From contig JAVHZZ010000002.1 in NCBI GenBank assembly GCA_036250195.1, forward strand, positions 68,438,205 to 68,502,204: a stretch of 64,000 nt of DNA. Reading direction: 5' to 3'. This document shows positions 10,326-24,277 of the stretch, one piece after another (positions within the stretch are counted from its first letter, which is position 1; every line of letters starts with the position of its first letter). Source of the stretch: Mixophyes australis (Eukaryota > Chordata > Amphibia > Anura > Limnodynastidae). The notes beneath the pieces were generated by a model. The model saw nothing but the letters and a program-made list of their open reading frames with translations. It was not told the origin of the DNA and did no database searches. Position numbers and translations under genes: made by a program.

Positions 10326-11392
10326 GTGAGAACTGTCATGTTTACTGAAATTCCAGAGTCACTCCTCTCAGAAACCTCAAGACGAGCAGTACAGATTCTC
10401 CAGAGAGGCTTGCCCTGTGATGCAAGGTTCCAGAGAGGAGTGTTCTGTGTTCTGCGGTTCCGGAAAGGTGTTATGTGCATCCTGACATATCAGAGAGGTC
10501 TGCCTTCTGTCCCAAGCTTAAAGGGAACCCTGTCCTGTTCTCAAAGGCTTTGAAAGGAACTACCCTGCACCTTAAGATTCCAGACAGGATGGCTCTGTTC
10601 CCTACGATTCCAGAGAGGACTACCAATCTTCCAGAGGTTAAAGAGAGGATTGGTCTACACCCCTAGGTTCAAGAGGCAGTCCTCTCTGAGACCTGGGGCA
10701 GATAAGTCCCTAGGTTACAGAGAGGACTGCTTATGTCCTGAGATTCCAGAAAGGTCTGCCTTGTGCTCAAAGGTTCCAGAGAGGACTGCACCGCACCCAG
10801 AGAATCCACAAGGGACTGCAAAGCATCCTGAAGATAAAGAGATGACTGCCCTGTTCCTTGAGAGAACTGGCAAGCATGTCATGGTTAAAAATATGACTGA
10901 TATATGTCCGGATGTTCAAGAGGCAGTCCTCTCAGAGACCTGGGGCAGAGCAGTCCTAAGAGTTCAGAGAGGACTGCCCTACATCCTGAGATTCTAGAGA
11001 GGTCTTTACTTTGCTTTAATGTTCTAAATATGCCAGCCCTCTCTCCTGAGGTTCATGAGAGGACTGCCCTGCAACCTCAGGTGCCAGAATTCTTGTTTGT
11101 TCTTCTTTTTCTCCAAGTTTAAAATGCTATATTCTGTTTTTTAACAATATTTGTTAGCATTTGTTGAATTGTTAATACTAATATTCATAGGTAGATAGTA
11201 ATACTTATATTTAAGTGTATGTGTTGTTTTATCTTTGAAAGCAACCCCTACCCCCTATAAGAGGAACAGAGGGCATTTGGAGGGTGGATCCTCTTCTTGA
11301 GGGAAGGGCATGTCCATAAACATGGTGCTTTAAGAGGTCTGCGCTTCAACCTGACATTCCAGTAAAGGAGAGTCCTGCACCCGAAGGTTCAA
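10326..11392 (+). repeat. Monomer 10 (Y, 1067 bp)
   Basis: Y class, and the only case of two Y monomers in a row (9 and 10). Private changes are gggaaccctg and gggactgcaaag. Confidence 0.92.
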
Positions 11393-12469
11393 GTGAGAAC
11401 TGTCATGTTTACTGAAATTCCAGAGTCACTCCTCTCAGAAACCTCAAGACGAGCAGTACAGATTCTCCAGAGAGGCTTGCCCTGTGATGCAAGGTTCCAG
11501 AGAGGAGTGTTCTGTGTTCTGCGGTTCCGGAAAGGTGTTATGTGCATCCTGACATATCAGAGAGGTCTGCCTTCTGTCCTGAATTTAAAGGGATGTCTGC
11601 CCTGTTCTCAAAGGTTTTGGAGAGGACTACCCTGCACCTTAAGGTTCCAGACAGGATGGCTCTGTGCCCTACGATTCCAGAGAGGACTACCAATCTTCCA
11701 GAGGTTAAAGAGAGAATTGGTCTGCACCCCTAGGATCAGGAGGCAGTCCTCTCTGAGACCTTGGGCTGATCAATGACAAGGATACAGAGAGGACTGCTTA
11801 TGTCCTGAGATTCCAAAAAGGTCTGCCTTGTGCTCAAAGGTTCAAGAGAGGACTGCACCGCACCCAGAGAATACAACAACGGACTACTAAGAATCCTGAA
11901 GATAAAGAGATGACTGCCCTGTTCCTTGAGCTTCATGAGAGAACTGCCAAGCATGTCATGGTTAAGAATAAGACTGATCTATGGCTGGATGTTCAAGTGG
12001 CAGTCCTCTCAGAGACCTGGGGCAGAGCAGTCCTAGGAGTCCAGAGAGGATTGCCCTATATCCTGAGTTTCTAGAGAGGTCTATACTATGCCCTAAGGTT
12101 CCAGACAAAACAGCCCTCTCTCCTGAGATTCATGAGAGGACTGCCCTGCAACCTCAGGTGCCAGAATTCTTGTTTGTTCTTCTTTTTCTCCAGGGTTAAT
12201 ATGTTATATTCTGCTTTTTAATAATATTTGTAAGCATTTGTTGAATTGTTAATACTAATATTCATAGGTATTTAGTAATACTTATATTTAAGTGTATGTG
12301 TTGTTTTATCTTTGAAAGCAACCCCTACCCCCAATAAGAGGAACAGAGGGCATTTGGAGGGTGGATCCTCTTCTTGGGGGAAGGGCATGTCCATAAACAT
12401 GGTTCTTTATAGAGGCCTGTGCTTCAGCCTGACATTCCAGTAAAGGAGAGTCCTGCACCCGAAGTTTAA
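11393..12469 (+). repeat. Monomer 11 (X, 1077 bp)
   Basis: X class and counterpart of monomer 5 (ccctatatcc). Private change: aggcctgtgcttc. Confidence 0.92.
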
Positions 12470-13536
12470 GTGAGAACTGTCATGTTTACTGAAATTCCAG
12501 AGTCACTCCTCTCAGAAACCTCAAGACGAGCAGTACAGATTCTCCAGAGAGGCTTGCCCTGTGATGCAAGGTTCCAGAGAGGAGTGTTCTGTGTTCTGCG
12601 GTTCCGGAAAGGTGTTATGTGCATCCTGACATATCGGAGAGGTCTGCCTTCTGTCCCAAGCTTAAAGGGATGCCTGTCCTGTTTTCAAAGGCTTTGAAAG
12701 GAACTACCCTGCACCTTAAGATTCCAGATAGGATGGCTCTGTTCCCTACGATTCCAGAGAGGACTACCAATCTTCCAGAGGTTAAAGAGAGGATTGGTCT
12801 ACACCCCTAGATTCAAGAGGCAGTCCTCTCTGAGACCTGGGGCAGATAAGTCCCTAGGTTACAGAGAGGACTGCTTATGTCCTGAGATTCCAGAAAGGTC
12901 TGCCTTGTGCTCAAAGGTTCCAGAGAGGACTGCACCGCACCCAGAGAATCCACAAGGGACTACAAAGCATCCTGAAGATAAAGAGATGACTGCCCTGTTC
13001 CTTGAGAGAACTGGCAAGCATGTTATGGTTAAAAATATGACTGATATATGTCCGGATGTTCAAGAGGCAGTCCTCTCAGAGACCTGGGGCAGAGCAGTTC
13101 TAAGAGTTCAGAGAGGACTGCCCTACATCCTGAGATTTTAGAGAGGTCTTTACTTTGCTTTAATGTTCTAAATATGCCAGCCCTCTCTCCTGAGGTTCAT
13201 GAGAGTACTGCCCTGCAACCTCAGGTGCCAGAATTCTTGTTTGTTCTTCTTTTTCTCCAAGTTTAAAATGCTATATTCTGTTTTTTAACAATATTTGTAA
13301 GCATTTGTTGAATTGTTAATACTAATATTCATAGGTATTTAGTAATACTTATATTTAAGTGTATGTGTTGTTTTATTATTGAAAGCAACCCCTACCCCCA
13401 ATAAGAGGAACAGAGGGCATTTGGAGGGTGGATCCTCTTCTTGGGGGAAGGGCATGTCCATAAACATGGTTCTTTATAGAGGCCTGCGCTTCAGCCTGAC
13501 ATTCCAGTAAAGGAGAGTCCTGCATCCGAAGTTTAA
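12470..13536 (+). repeat. Monomer 12 (Y with X/Z-type spacer, 1067 bp)
   Basis: Counterpart of monomer 6, with the same class switch between 13289 and 13299. Private change: tgcatccgaag. Confidence 0.85.
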
Positions 13537-14614
13537 GTGAGAACTGTCATGTTTACTGAAATTCCAGAGTCACTCCTCTCAGAAACCTCAAGACGAGCAG
13601 TACAGATTCTCCAGAGAGGCTTGCCCTGTGATGCAAGGTTCCAGAGAGGAGTGTTCTGTGTTCTGCGGTTCCGGAAAGGTGTTATGTGCATCCTGACATA
13701 TCAGAGAGGTCTGCCTTCTGTCCCAAGCTTAAAGGGATCCCTGTCCTGTTCTCAAAGGCTTTGAAAGGAACTACCCTGCACCTTAAGATTCCAGACAGGA
13801 TGGCTCTGTTCCCTACGATTCCAGAGAGGACTACCAATCTTCCAGAGGTTAAAGAGAGGATTGGTCTACACCCCTAGGTTCAAGAGGCAGTCCTCTCTGA
13901 GAGCTGAGGCAGATCAGTCCCAAGGCTACAGAGAGGACTGCTTATGTCCTGAGATTCCAAAAAGGTCTACCTTGTGCTCAAAGGTTCCAGAGAGGACTGC
14001 ACCGCACCCAGAGAATACAACAACGGACTACAAAGAATCCTGAAGATAAAGAGATGACTGCCCTGTTCCTTGAGCTTCATGAGAGAACTGCCAAGCATGT
14101 CATGGTTAAGAATAAGACTGATCTATGGCTGGATGTTCAAGTGGCAGTCCTCTCAGAGACCTGGGGCAGAGCAGTCCTAGGAGTCTAGAGAGGATTGCCC
14201 TACATCCTGAGTTTCTAGAGAGGTCTATACTATGCCCTAAGGTTCCAGACAAAACAGCCCTCTCTCCTGAGATTCATGAGAGGACTGTCCTGCAACCTCA
14301 GGTGCCAGAATTCTTGTTTGTTCTTCTTTTTCTCCAGGGTTAATATGTTATATTCTGCTTTTTAATAATATTTGTAAGCATTTGTTGAATTGTTAATACT
14401 AATATTCATAGGTATTTAGTAATACTTATATTTTACGTGTATGTGTTGTTTTATCTTTGAAAGCAACCCCTACCCCCAATAAGAGGAACAGAGGGCATTT
14501 GGAGGGTGGATCCTCTTCTTGGGGGAAGGGCATGTCCATAAACATGGTTCTTTATAGAGGCCTGCGCTTCAGCCTGACATTCCACTAAAGGAGAGTCCTG
14601 CACCCGAAGTTTAA
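13537..14614 (+). repeat. Monomer 13 (Z, 1078 bp)
   Basis: Counterpart of monomer 7, including the ttttacgtg insertion. Private change: ccactaaagg. Confidence 0.92.
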
Positions 14615-15691
14615 GTGAGAACTGTCATGTTTACTGAAATTCCAGAGTCACTCCTCTCAGAAACCTCAAGACGAGCAGTACAGATTCTCCAGAGAGGCTT
14701 GCCCTGTGATGCAAGGTTCCAGAGAGGAGTGTTCTGTGTTCTGCGGTTCCCGAAAGGTGTTATGTGCATCCCGACATATCAGAGAGGTCTGCCTTCTGTC
14801 CCAAGCTTAAAGGGATCCCTGTCCTGTTCTCAAAGGCTTTGAAAGGAACTACCCTGCACCTTAAGATTCCAGACAGGATGGCTCTGTTCCCTACGATTCC
14901 AGAGAGGACTACCAATCTTCCAGAGGTTAAAGAGAGGATTGGTCTACACCCCTAGGTTCAAGAGGCAGTCCTCTCTGAGAGCTGAGGCAGATCAGTCCCA
15001 AGGCTACAGAGAGGACTGCTTATGTCCTGAGATTCCAAAAAGGTCTACCTTGTGCTCAAAGGTTCCAGAGAGGACTGCACCGCACCCAGAGAATACAACA
15101 ACGGACTACAAAGAATCCTGAAGATAAAGAGATGACTGCCCTGTTCCTTGAGCTTCATGAGAGAACTGCCAAGCATGTCATGGTTAAGAATAAGACTGAT
15201 CTATGGCTGGATGTTCAAGTGGCAGTCCTCTCAGAGACCTGGGGCAGAGCAGTCCTAGGAGTCCAGAGAGGATTGCCCTACATCCTGAGTTTCTAGAGAG
15301 GTCTATACTATGCCCTAAGGTTCCAGACAAAACAGCCCTCTCTCCTGAGATTCATGAGAGGACTGCCCTGCAACCTCAGGTGCCAGAATTCTTGTTTGTT
15401 CTTCTTTTTCTCCAGGGTTAATATGTTATATTCTGCTTTTTAATAATATTTGTAAGCATTTGTTGAATTGTTAATACTAATATTCATAGGTATTTAGTAA
15501 TACTTATATTTAAGTGTATGTGTTGTTTTATCTTTGAAAGCAACCCCTACCCCCAATAAGAGGAACAGAGGGCATTTGGAGGGTGGATCCTCTTCTTGGG
15601 GGAAGGGCATGTCCATAAACATGTTTCTTTATAGAGGCCTGCGCTTCAGCCTGACATTCTAGTAAAGGAGAGTCCTGCACCCGAAGTTTAA
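14615..15691 (+). repeat. Monomer 14 (Z, 1077 bp)
   Basis: Z class with ttcccgaaag and catcccgac. It carries cattctagtaaag, shared with monomers 18 and 21. Private change: catgtttctttat. Confidence 0.92.
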
Positions 15692-16758
15692 GTGAGAACT
15701 GTCATGTTTACTGAAATTCCAGAGTCACTCCTCTCAGAAACCTCAAGACGAGCAGTACAGATTCTCCAGAGAGGCTTGCCCTGTGATGCAAGGTTCCAGA
15801 GAGGAGTGTTCTGTGTTCTGCGGTTCCGGAAAGGTGTTATGTGCATCCTGACATATCAGAGAGGTCTGCCTTCTGTCCCAAGCTTAAAGGGATGCCTGTC
15901 CTGTTCTCAAAGGCTTTGAAAGGAACTACCCTGCACCTTAAGATTCCAGACAGGATGGCTCTGTTCCCTACGATTCCAGAGAGGACTACCAATCTTCCAG
16001 AGGTTAAAGAGAGGATTGGTCTACACCCCTAGGTTCAAGAGGCAGTCCTCTCTGAGACCTGGGGCAGATAAGTCCCTAGGTTACAGAGAGGACTGCTTAT
16101 GTCCTGAGATTCCAGAAAGGTCTGCCTTGTGCTCAAAGGTTCCAGAGAGGACTGCACCGCACCCAGAGAATCCACAAGGGACTACAAAGCATCCTGAAGA
16201 TAAAGAGATGACTGCCCTGTTCCTTGAGAGAACTGGCAAGCATGTCATGGTTAAAAATATGACTGATATATGTCCGGATGTTCAAGAGGCAGTCCTCTCA
16301 GAGACCTGGGGCAGAGCAGTCCTAAGAGTTCAGAGAGGACTGCCCTACATCCTGAGATTCTAGAGAGGTCTTTACTTTGCTTTAATGTTCTAAATATGCC
16401 AGCCCTCTCTCCTGATGTTCATGAGAGGACTGCCCTGCAACCTCAGGTGCCAGAATTCTTGTTTGTTCTTCTTTTTCTCCAAGTTTAAAATGCTATATTC
16501 TGTTTTTTAACAATATTTGTTAGCATTTGTTGAATTGTTAATACTAATATTCATAGGTAGATAGTAATACTTATATTTAAGTGTATGTGTTTTTTTATCT
16601 TTGAAAGCAACCCCTACCCCCTATAAGAGGAACAGAGGGCATTTGGAGGGTGGATCCTCTTCTTGAGGGAAGGGCATGTCCATAAACATGGTGCTTTAAG
16701 AGGTCTGCGCTTCAACCTGACATTCCAGTAAAGGAGAGTCCTGCACCCGAAGGTTTAA
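15692..16758 (+). repeat. Monomer 15 (Y, 1067 bp)
   Basis: Y class with gggatgcctg, shared with monomers 19 and 22 (also seen in 6 and 12). This change removes the second BamHI site. Confidence 0.92.
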
Positions 16759-17835
16759 GTAAGAACTGTCATGTTTACTGAAATTCCAGAGTCACTCCTC
16801 TCAGAAACCTCAAGACGAGCAGTACAGATTCTCCAGAGAGGCTTGCCCTGTGATGCAAGGTTCCAGAGAGGAGTGTTCTGTGTTCTGCGGTTCCGGAAAG
16901 GTGTTATGTGCATCCTGACATATCAGAGAGGTCTGCCTTCTGTCCTGAATTTAAAGGGATGTCTGCCCTGTTCTCAAAGGTTTTGGAGAGGACTACCCTG
17001 CACCTTAAGGTTCCAGACAGGATGGCTCTGTGCCCTACGATTCCAGAGAGGACTACCAATCTTCCAGAGGTTAAAGAGAGAATTGGTCTGCACCCCTAGG
17101 ATCAGGAGGCAGTCCTCTCTGAGACCTTGGGCTGATCAATGACAAGGATACAGAGAGGACTGCTTATGTCCTGAGATTCCAAAAAGGTCTGCCTTGTGCT
17201 CAAAGGTTCAAGAGAGGACTGCACCGCACCCAGAGAATACAACAACGGACTACTAAGAATCCTGAAGATAAAGAGATGACTGCCCTGTTCCTTGAGCTTC
17301 ATGAGAGAACTGCCAAGCATGTCATGGTTAAGAATAAGACTGATCTATGGCTGGATGTTCAAGTGGCAGTCCTCTCAGAGACCTGGGGCAGAGCAGTCCT
17401 AGGAGTCCAGAGAGGATTGCCCTACATCCTGAGTTTCTAGAGAGGTCTATACTATGCCCTAAGGTTCCAGACAAAACAGCCCTCTCTCCTGAGATTCATG
17501 AGAGGACTGCCCTGCAACCTCAGGTGCCAGAATTCTTGTTTGTTCTTCTTTTTCTCCAGGGTTAATATGTTATATTCTGCTTTTTAATAATATTTGTTAG
17601 CATTTGTTGAATTGTTAATACTAATATTCATAGGTATTTAGTAATACTTATATTTAAGTGTATGTGTTGTTCTATCTTTGAAAGCAACCCCTACCCTGAA
17701 TAAGAGGAACAGAGGGCATTTGGAGGGTGGATCCTCTTCTTGGGGGAAGGGCATGTCCATAAACATGGTTCTTTATAGAGGCCTGCGCTTCAGCCTGACA
17801 TTCCAGTAAAGGAGAGTCCTGCACTCGAAGTTTAA
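16759..17835 (+). repeat. Monomer 16 (X, 1077 bp)
   Basis: X class starting gtaag, with atatttgttagc and gcactcgaag, as in monomers 20 and 23. Private change: ctaccctgaataag. Confidence 0.92.
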
Positions 17836-18912
17836 GTGAGAACTGTCATGTTTACTGAAATTCCAGAGTCACTCCTCTCAGAAACCTCAAGACGAGCAGT
17901 ACAGATTCTCCAGAGAGGCTTGCCCTGTGATGCAAGGTTCCAGAGAGGAGTGTTCTGTGTTCTGCGGTTCCGGAAAGGTGTTATGTGCATCCTGACATAT
18001 CAGAGAGGTCTGCCTTCTGTCCCAAGCTTAAAGGGATCCCTGTCCTGTTCTCAAAGGCTTTGAAAGGAACTACCCTGCACCTTAAGATTCCAGACAGGAT
18101 GGCTCTGTTCCCTACGATTCCAGAGAGGACTACCAATCTTCCAGAGGTTAAAGAGAGGATTGGTCTACACCCCTAGGTTCAAGAGGCAGTCCTCTCTGAG
18201 AGCTGAGGCAGATCAGTCCCAAGGCTACAGAGAGGACTGCTTATGTCCTGAGATTCCAAAAAGGTCTACCTTGTGCTCAAAGGTTCCAGAGAGGACTGCA
18301 CCGCACCCAGAGAATACAACAACGGACTACAAAGAATCCTGAAGATAAAGAGATGACTGCCCTGTTCCTTGAGCTTCATGAGAGAACTGCCAAGCATGTC
18401 ATGGTTAAGAATAAGACTGATCTATGGCTGGATGTTCAAGTGGCAGTCCTCTCAGAGACCTGGGGCAGAGCAGTCCTAGGAGTCTAGAGAGGATTGCCCT
18501 ACATCCTGAGTTTCTAGAGAGGTCTATACTATGCCCTAAGGTTCCAGACAAAACAGCCCTCTCTCCTGAGATTCATGAGAGGACTGTCCTGCAACCTCAG
18601 GTGCCAGAATTCTTGTTTGTTCTTCTTTTTCTCTAGGGTTAATATGTTATATTCTGCTTTTTAATAATATTTGTAAGCATTTGTTGAATTGTTAATACTA
18701 ATATTCATAGGTATTTAGTAATACTTATATTTAAGTGTATGTGTTGTTTTATCTTTGAAAGCAACCCCTACCCCCAATAAGAGGAACAGAGGGCATTTGG
18801 AGGGTGGATCCTCTTCTTGGGGGAAGGGCATGTCCATAAACATGGTTCTTTATAGAGGCCTGCGCTTCAGCCTGACATTCCAGTAAAGGAGAGTCCTGCA
18901 CCCGAAGTTTAA
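17836..18912 (+). repeat. Monomer 17 (Z, 1077 bp)
   Basis: Z class sharing gagtctagagag and gactgtcctg with monomers 7 and 13 but lacking their 1-bp insertion. Private change: tctctagggtt. Confidence 0.92.
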
Positions 18913-19989
18913 GTGAGAACTGTCATGTTTACTGAAATTCCAGAGTCACTCCTCTCAGAAACCTCAAGACGAGCAGTACAGATTCTCCAGAGAGGCTTGC
19001 CCTGTGATGCAAGGTTCCAGAGAGGAGTGTTCTGTGTTCTGCGGTTCCCGAAAGGTGTTATGTGCATCCCGACATATCAGAGAGGTCTGCCTTCTGTCCC
19101 AAGCTTAAAGGGATCCCTGTCCTGTTCTCAAAGGCTTTGAAAGGAACTACCCTGCACCTTAAGATTCCAGACAGGATGGCTCTGTTCCCTACGATTCCAG
19201 AGAGAACTACCAATCTTCCAGAGGTTAAAGAGAGGATTGGTCTACACCCCTAGGTTCAAGAGGCAGTCCTCTCTGAGAGCTGAGGCAGATCAGTCCCAAG
19301 GCTACAGAGAGGACTGCTTATGTCCTGAGATTCCAAAAAGGTCTACCTTGTGCTCAAAGGTTCCAGAGAGGACTGCACCGCACCCAGAGAATACAACAAC
19401 GGACTACAAAGAATCCTGAAGATAAAGAGATGACTGCCCTGTTCCTTGAGCTTCATGAGAGAACTGCCAAGCATGTCATGGTTAAGAATAAGACTGATCT
19501 ATGGCTGGATGTTCAAGTGGCAGTCCTCTCAGAGACCTGGGGCAGAGCAGTCCTAGGAGTCCAGAGAGGATTGCCCTACATCCTGAGTTTCTAGAGAGGT
19601 CTATACTATGCCCTAAGGTTCCAGACAAAACAGCCCTCTCTCCTGAGATTCATGAGAGGACTGCCCTGCAACCTCAGGTGCCAGAATTCTTGTTTGTTCT
19701 TCTTTTTCTCCAGGGTTAATATGTTATATTCTGCTTTTTAATAATATTTGTAAGCATTTGTTGAATTGTTAATACTAATATTCATAGGTATTTAGTAATA
19801 CTTATATTTAAGTGTATGTGTTGTTTTATCTTTGAAAGCAACCCCTACCCCCAATAAGAGGAACAGAGGGCATTTGGAGGGTGGATCCTCTTCTTGGGGG
19901 AAGGGCATGTCCATTAACATGGTTCTTTATAGAGGCCTGCGCTTCAGCCTGACATTCTAGTAAAGGAGAGTCCTGCACCCGAAGTTTAA
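18913..19989 (+). repeat. Monomer 18 (Z, 1077 bp)
   Basis: Z class with ttcccgaaag, catcccgac and cattctagtaaag. Private changes are ccattaacatgg and agagagaactacc. Confidence 0.92.
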
Positions 19990-21056
19990 GTGAGAACTGT
20001 CATGTTTACTGAAATTCCAGAGTCACTCCTCTCAGAAACCTCAAGACGAGCAGTACAGATTCTCCAGAGAGGCTTGCCCTGTGATGCAAGGTTCCAGAGA
20101 GGAGTGTTCTGTGTTCTGCGGTTCCGGAAAGGTGTTATGTGCATCCTGACATATCAGAGAGGTCTGCCTTCTGTCCCAAGCTTAAAGGGATGCCTGTCCT
20201 GTTCTCAAAGGCTTTGAAAGGAACTACCCTGCACCTTAAGATTCCAGACAGGATGGCTCTGTTCCCTACGATTCCAGAGAGGACTACCAATCTTCCAGAG
20301 GTTAAAGAGAGGATTGGTCTACACCCCTAGGTTCAAGAGGCAGTCCTCTCTGAGACCTGGGGCAGATAAGTCCCTAGGTTACAGAGAGGACTGCTTATGT
20401 CCTGAGATTCCAGAAAGGTCTGCCTTGTGCTCAAAGGTTCCAGAGAGGACTGCACCGCACCCAGAGAATCCACAAGGGACTACAAAGCATCCTGAAGATA
20501 AAGAGATGACTGCCCTGTTCCTTGAGAGAACTGGCAAGCATGTCATGGTTAAAAATATGACTGATATATGTCCGGATGTTCAAGAGGCAGTCCTCTCAGA
20601 GACCTGGGGCAGAGCAGTCCTAAGAGTTCAGAGAGGACTGCCCTACATCCTGAGATTCTAGAGAGGTCTTTACTTTGCTTTAATGTGCTAAATATGCCAG
20701 CCCTCTCTCCTGATGTTCATGAGAGGACTGCCCTGCAACCTCAGGTGCCAGAATTCTTGTTTGTTCTTCTTTTTCTCCAAGTTTAAAATGCTATATTCTG
20801 TTTTTTAACAATATTTGTTAGCATTTGTTGAATTGTTAATACTAATATTCATAGGTAGATAGTAATACTTATATTTAAGTGTATGTGTTTTTTTATCTTT
20901 GAAAGCAACCCCTACCCCCTATAAGAGGAACAGAGGGCATTTGGAGGGTGGATCCTCTTCTTGAGGGAAGGGCATGTCCATAAACATGGTGCTTTAAGAG
21001 GTCTGCGCTTCAACCTGACATTCCAGTAAAGGAGAGTCCTGCACCCGAAGGTTTAA
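19990..21056 (+). repeat. Monomer 19 (Y, 1067 bp)
   Basis: Y class with gggatgcctg. Private change: taatgtgctaa. Confidence 0.92.
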
Positions 21057-22133
21057 GTAAGAACTGTCATGTTTACTGAAATTCCAGAGTCACTCCTCTC
21101 AGAAACCTCAAGACGAGCAGTACAGATTCTCCAGAGAGGCTTGCCCTGTGATGCAAGGTTCCAGAGAGGAGTGTTCTGTGTTCTGCGGTTCCGGAAAGGT
21201 GTTATGTGCATCCTGACATATCAGAGAGGTCTGCCTTCTGTCCTGAATTTAAAGGGATGTCTGCCCTGTTCTCAAAGGTTTTGGAGAGGACTACCCTGCA
21301 CCTTAAGGTTCCAGACAGGATGGCTCTGTGCCCTACGATTCCAGAGAGGACTACCAATCTTCCAGAGGTTAAAGAGAGAATTGGTCTGCACCCCTAGGAT
21401 CAGGAGGCAGTCCTCTCTGAGACCTTGGGCTGATCAATGACAAGGATACAGAGAGGACTGCTTATGTCCTGAGATTCCAAAAAGGTCTGCCTTGTGCTCA
21501 AAGGTTCAAGAGAGGACTGCACCGCACCCAGAGAATACAACAACGGACTACTAAGAATCCTGAAGATAAAGAGATGACTGCCCTGTTCCTTGAGCTTCAT
21601 GAGAGAACTGCCAAGCATGTCATGGTTAAGAATAAGACTGATCTATGGCTGGATGTTCAAGTGGCAGTCCTCTCAGAGACCTGGGGCAGAGCAGTCCTAG
21701 GAGTCCAGAGAGGATTGCCCTACATCCTGAGTTTCTAGAGAGGTCTATACTATGCCCTAAGGTTCCAGACAAAACAGCCCTCTCTCCTGAGATTCATGAG
21801 AGGACTGCCCTGCAACCTCAGGTGCCAGAATTCTTGTTTGTTCTTCTTTTTCTCCAGGGTTAATATGTTATATTCTGCTTTTTAATAATATTTGTTAGCA
21901 TTTGTTGAATTGTTAATACTAATATTCATAGGTATTTAGTAATACTTATATTTAAGTGTATGTGTTGTTCTATCTTTGAAAGCAACCCCTACCCCCAATA
22001 AGAGGAACAGAGGGCATTTGGAGGGTGGATCCTCTTCTTGGGGGAAGGGCATGTCCATAAACATGGTTCTTTATAGAGGCCTGCGCTTCAGCCTGACATT
22101 CCAGTAAAGGAGAGTCCTGCACTCGAAGTTTAA
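21057..22133 (+). repeat. Monomer 20 (X, 1077 bp)
   Basis: X class starting gtaag, with atatttgttagc and gcactcgaag. It is the counterpart of monomer 16 at 4298 bp and of monomer 23 at 3221 bp. Confidence 0.92.
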
Positions 22134-23210
22134 GTGAGAACTGTCATGTTTACTGAAATTCCAGAGTCACTCCTCTCAGAAACCTCAAGACGAGCAGTAC
22201 AGATTCTCCAGAGAGGCTTGCCCTGTGATGCAAGGTTCCAGAGAGGAGTGTTCTGTGTTCTGCGGTTCCGGAAAGGTGTTATGTGCATCCTGACATATCA
22301 GAGAGGTCTGCCTTCTGTCCCAAGCTTAAAGGGATCCCTGTCCTGTTCTCAAAGGCTTTGAAAGGAACTACCCTGCACCTTAAGATTCCAGACAGGATGG
22401 CTCTGTTCCCTACGATTCCAGAGAGGACTACCAATCTTCCAGAGGTTAAAGAGAGGATTGGTCTACACCCCTAGGTTCAAGAGGCAGTCCTCTCTGAGAG
22501 CTGAGGCAGATCAGTCCCAAGGCTACAGAGAGGACTGCTTATGTCCTGAGATTCCAAAAAGGTCTACCTTGTGCTCAAAGGTTCCAGAGAGGACTGCACC
22601 GCACCCAGAGAATACAACAACGGACTACAAAGAATCCTGAAGATAAAGAGATGACTGCCCTGTTCCTTGAGCTTCATGAGAGAACTGCCAAGCATGTCAT
22701 GGTTAAGAATAAGACTGATCTATGGCTGGATGTTCAAGTGGCAGTCCTCTCAGAGACCTGGGGCAGAGCAGTCCTAGGAGTCCAGAGAGGATTGCCCTAC
22801 ATCCTGAGTTTCTAGAGAGGTCTATACTATGCCCTAAGGTTCCAGACAAAACAGCCCTCTCTCCTGAGATTCATGAGAGGACTGCCCTGCAACCTCAGGT
22901 GCCAGAATTCTTGTTTGTTCTTCTTTTTCTCCAGGGTTAATATGTTATATTCTGCTTTTTAATAATATTTGTAAGCATTTGTTGAATTGTTAATACTAAT
23001 ATTCATTGGTATTTAGTAATACTTATATTTAAGTGTATGTGTTGTTTTATCTTTGAAAGCAACCCCTACCCCCAATAAGAGGAACAGAGGGCATTTGGAG
23101 GGTGGATCCTCTTCTTGGGGGAAGGGCATGTCCATAAACATGGTTCTTTATAGAGGCCTGCGCTTCAGCCTGACATTCTAGTAAAGGAGAGTCCTGCACC
23201 CGAAGTTTAA
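22134..23210 (+). repeat. Monomer 21 (Z, 1077 bp)
   Basis: Z class with cattctagtaaag but without ttcccgaaag. It stands alone where earlier blocks have a Z-Z pair. Its front resembles monomer 17 and its end resembles monomer 18, as expected if two Z units fused into one. Private change: attcattggt. Confidence 0.9.
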
Positions 23211-24277
23211 GTGAGAACTGTCATGTTTACTGAAATTCCAGAGTCACTCCTCTCAGAAACCTCAAGACGAGCAGTACAGATTCTCCAGAGAGGCTTGCCC
23301 TGTGATGCAAGGTTCCAGAGAGGAGTGTTCTGTGTTCTGCGGTTCCGGAAAGGTGTTATGTGCATCCTGACATATCAGAGAGGTCTGCCTTCTGTCCCAA
23401 GCTTAAAGGGATGCCTGTCCTGTTCTCAAAGGCTTTGAAAGGAACTACCCTGCACCTTAAGATTCCAGACAGGATGGCTCTGTTCCCTACGATTCCAGAG
23501 AGGACTACCAATCTTCCAGAGGTTAAAGAGAGGATTCGTCTACACCCCTAGGTTCAAGAGGCAGTCCTCTCTGAGACCTGGGGCAGATAAGTCCCTAGGT
23601 TACAGAGAGGACTGCTTATGTCCTGAGATTCCAGAAAGGTCTGCCTTGTGCTCAAAGGTTCCAGAGAGGACTGCACCGCACCCAGAGAATCCACAAGGGA
23701 CTACAAAGCATCCTGAAGATAAAGAGATGACTGCCCTGTTCCTTGAGAGAACTGGCAAGCATGTCATGGTTAAAAATATGACTGATATATGTCCGGATGT
23801 TCAAGAGGCAGTCCTCTCAGAGACCTGGGGCAGAGCAGTCCTAAGAGTTCAGAGAGGACTGCCCTACATCCTGAGATTCTAGAGAGGTCTTTACTTTGCT
23901 TTAATGTTCTAAATATGCCAGCCCTCTCTCCTGATGTTCATGAGAGGACTGCCCTGCAACCTCAGGTGCCAGAATTCTTGTTTGTTCTTCTTTTTCTCCA
24001 AGTTTAAAATGCTATATTCTGTTTTTTAACAATATTTGTTAGCATTTGTTGAATTGTTAATACTAATATTCATAGGTAGATAGTAATACTTATATTTAAG
24101 TGTATGTGTTTTTTTATCTTTGAAAGCAACCCCTACCCCCTATAAGAGGAACAGAGGGCATTTGGAGGGTGGATCCTCTTCTTGAGGGAAGGGCATGTCC
24201 ATAAACATGGTGCTTTAAGAGGTCTGCGCTTCAACCTGACATTCCAGTAAAGGAGAGTCCTGCACCCGAAGGTTTAA
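23211..24277 (+). repeat. Monomer 22 (Y, 1067 bp)
   Basis: Y class with gggatgcctg. Private change: gaggattcgtct. Confidence 0.92.
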
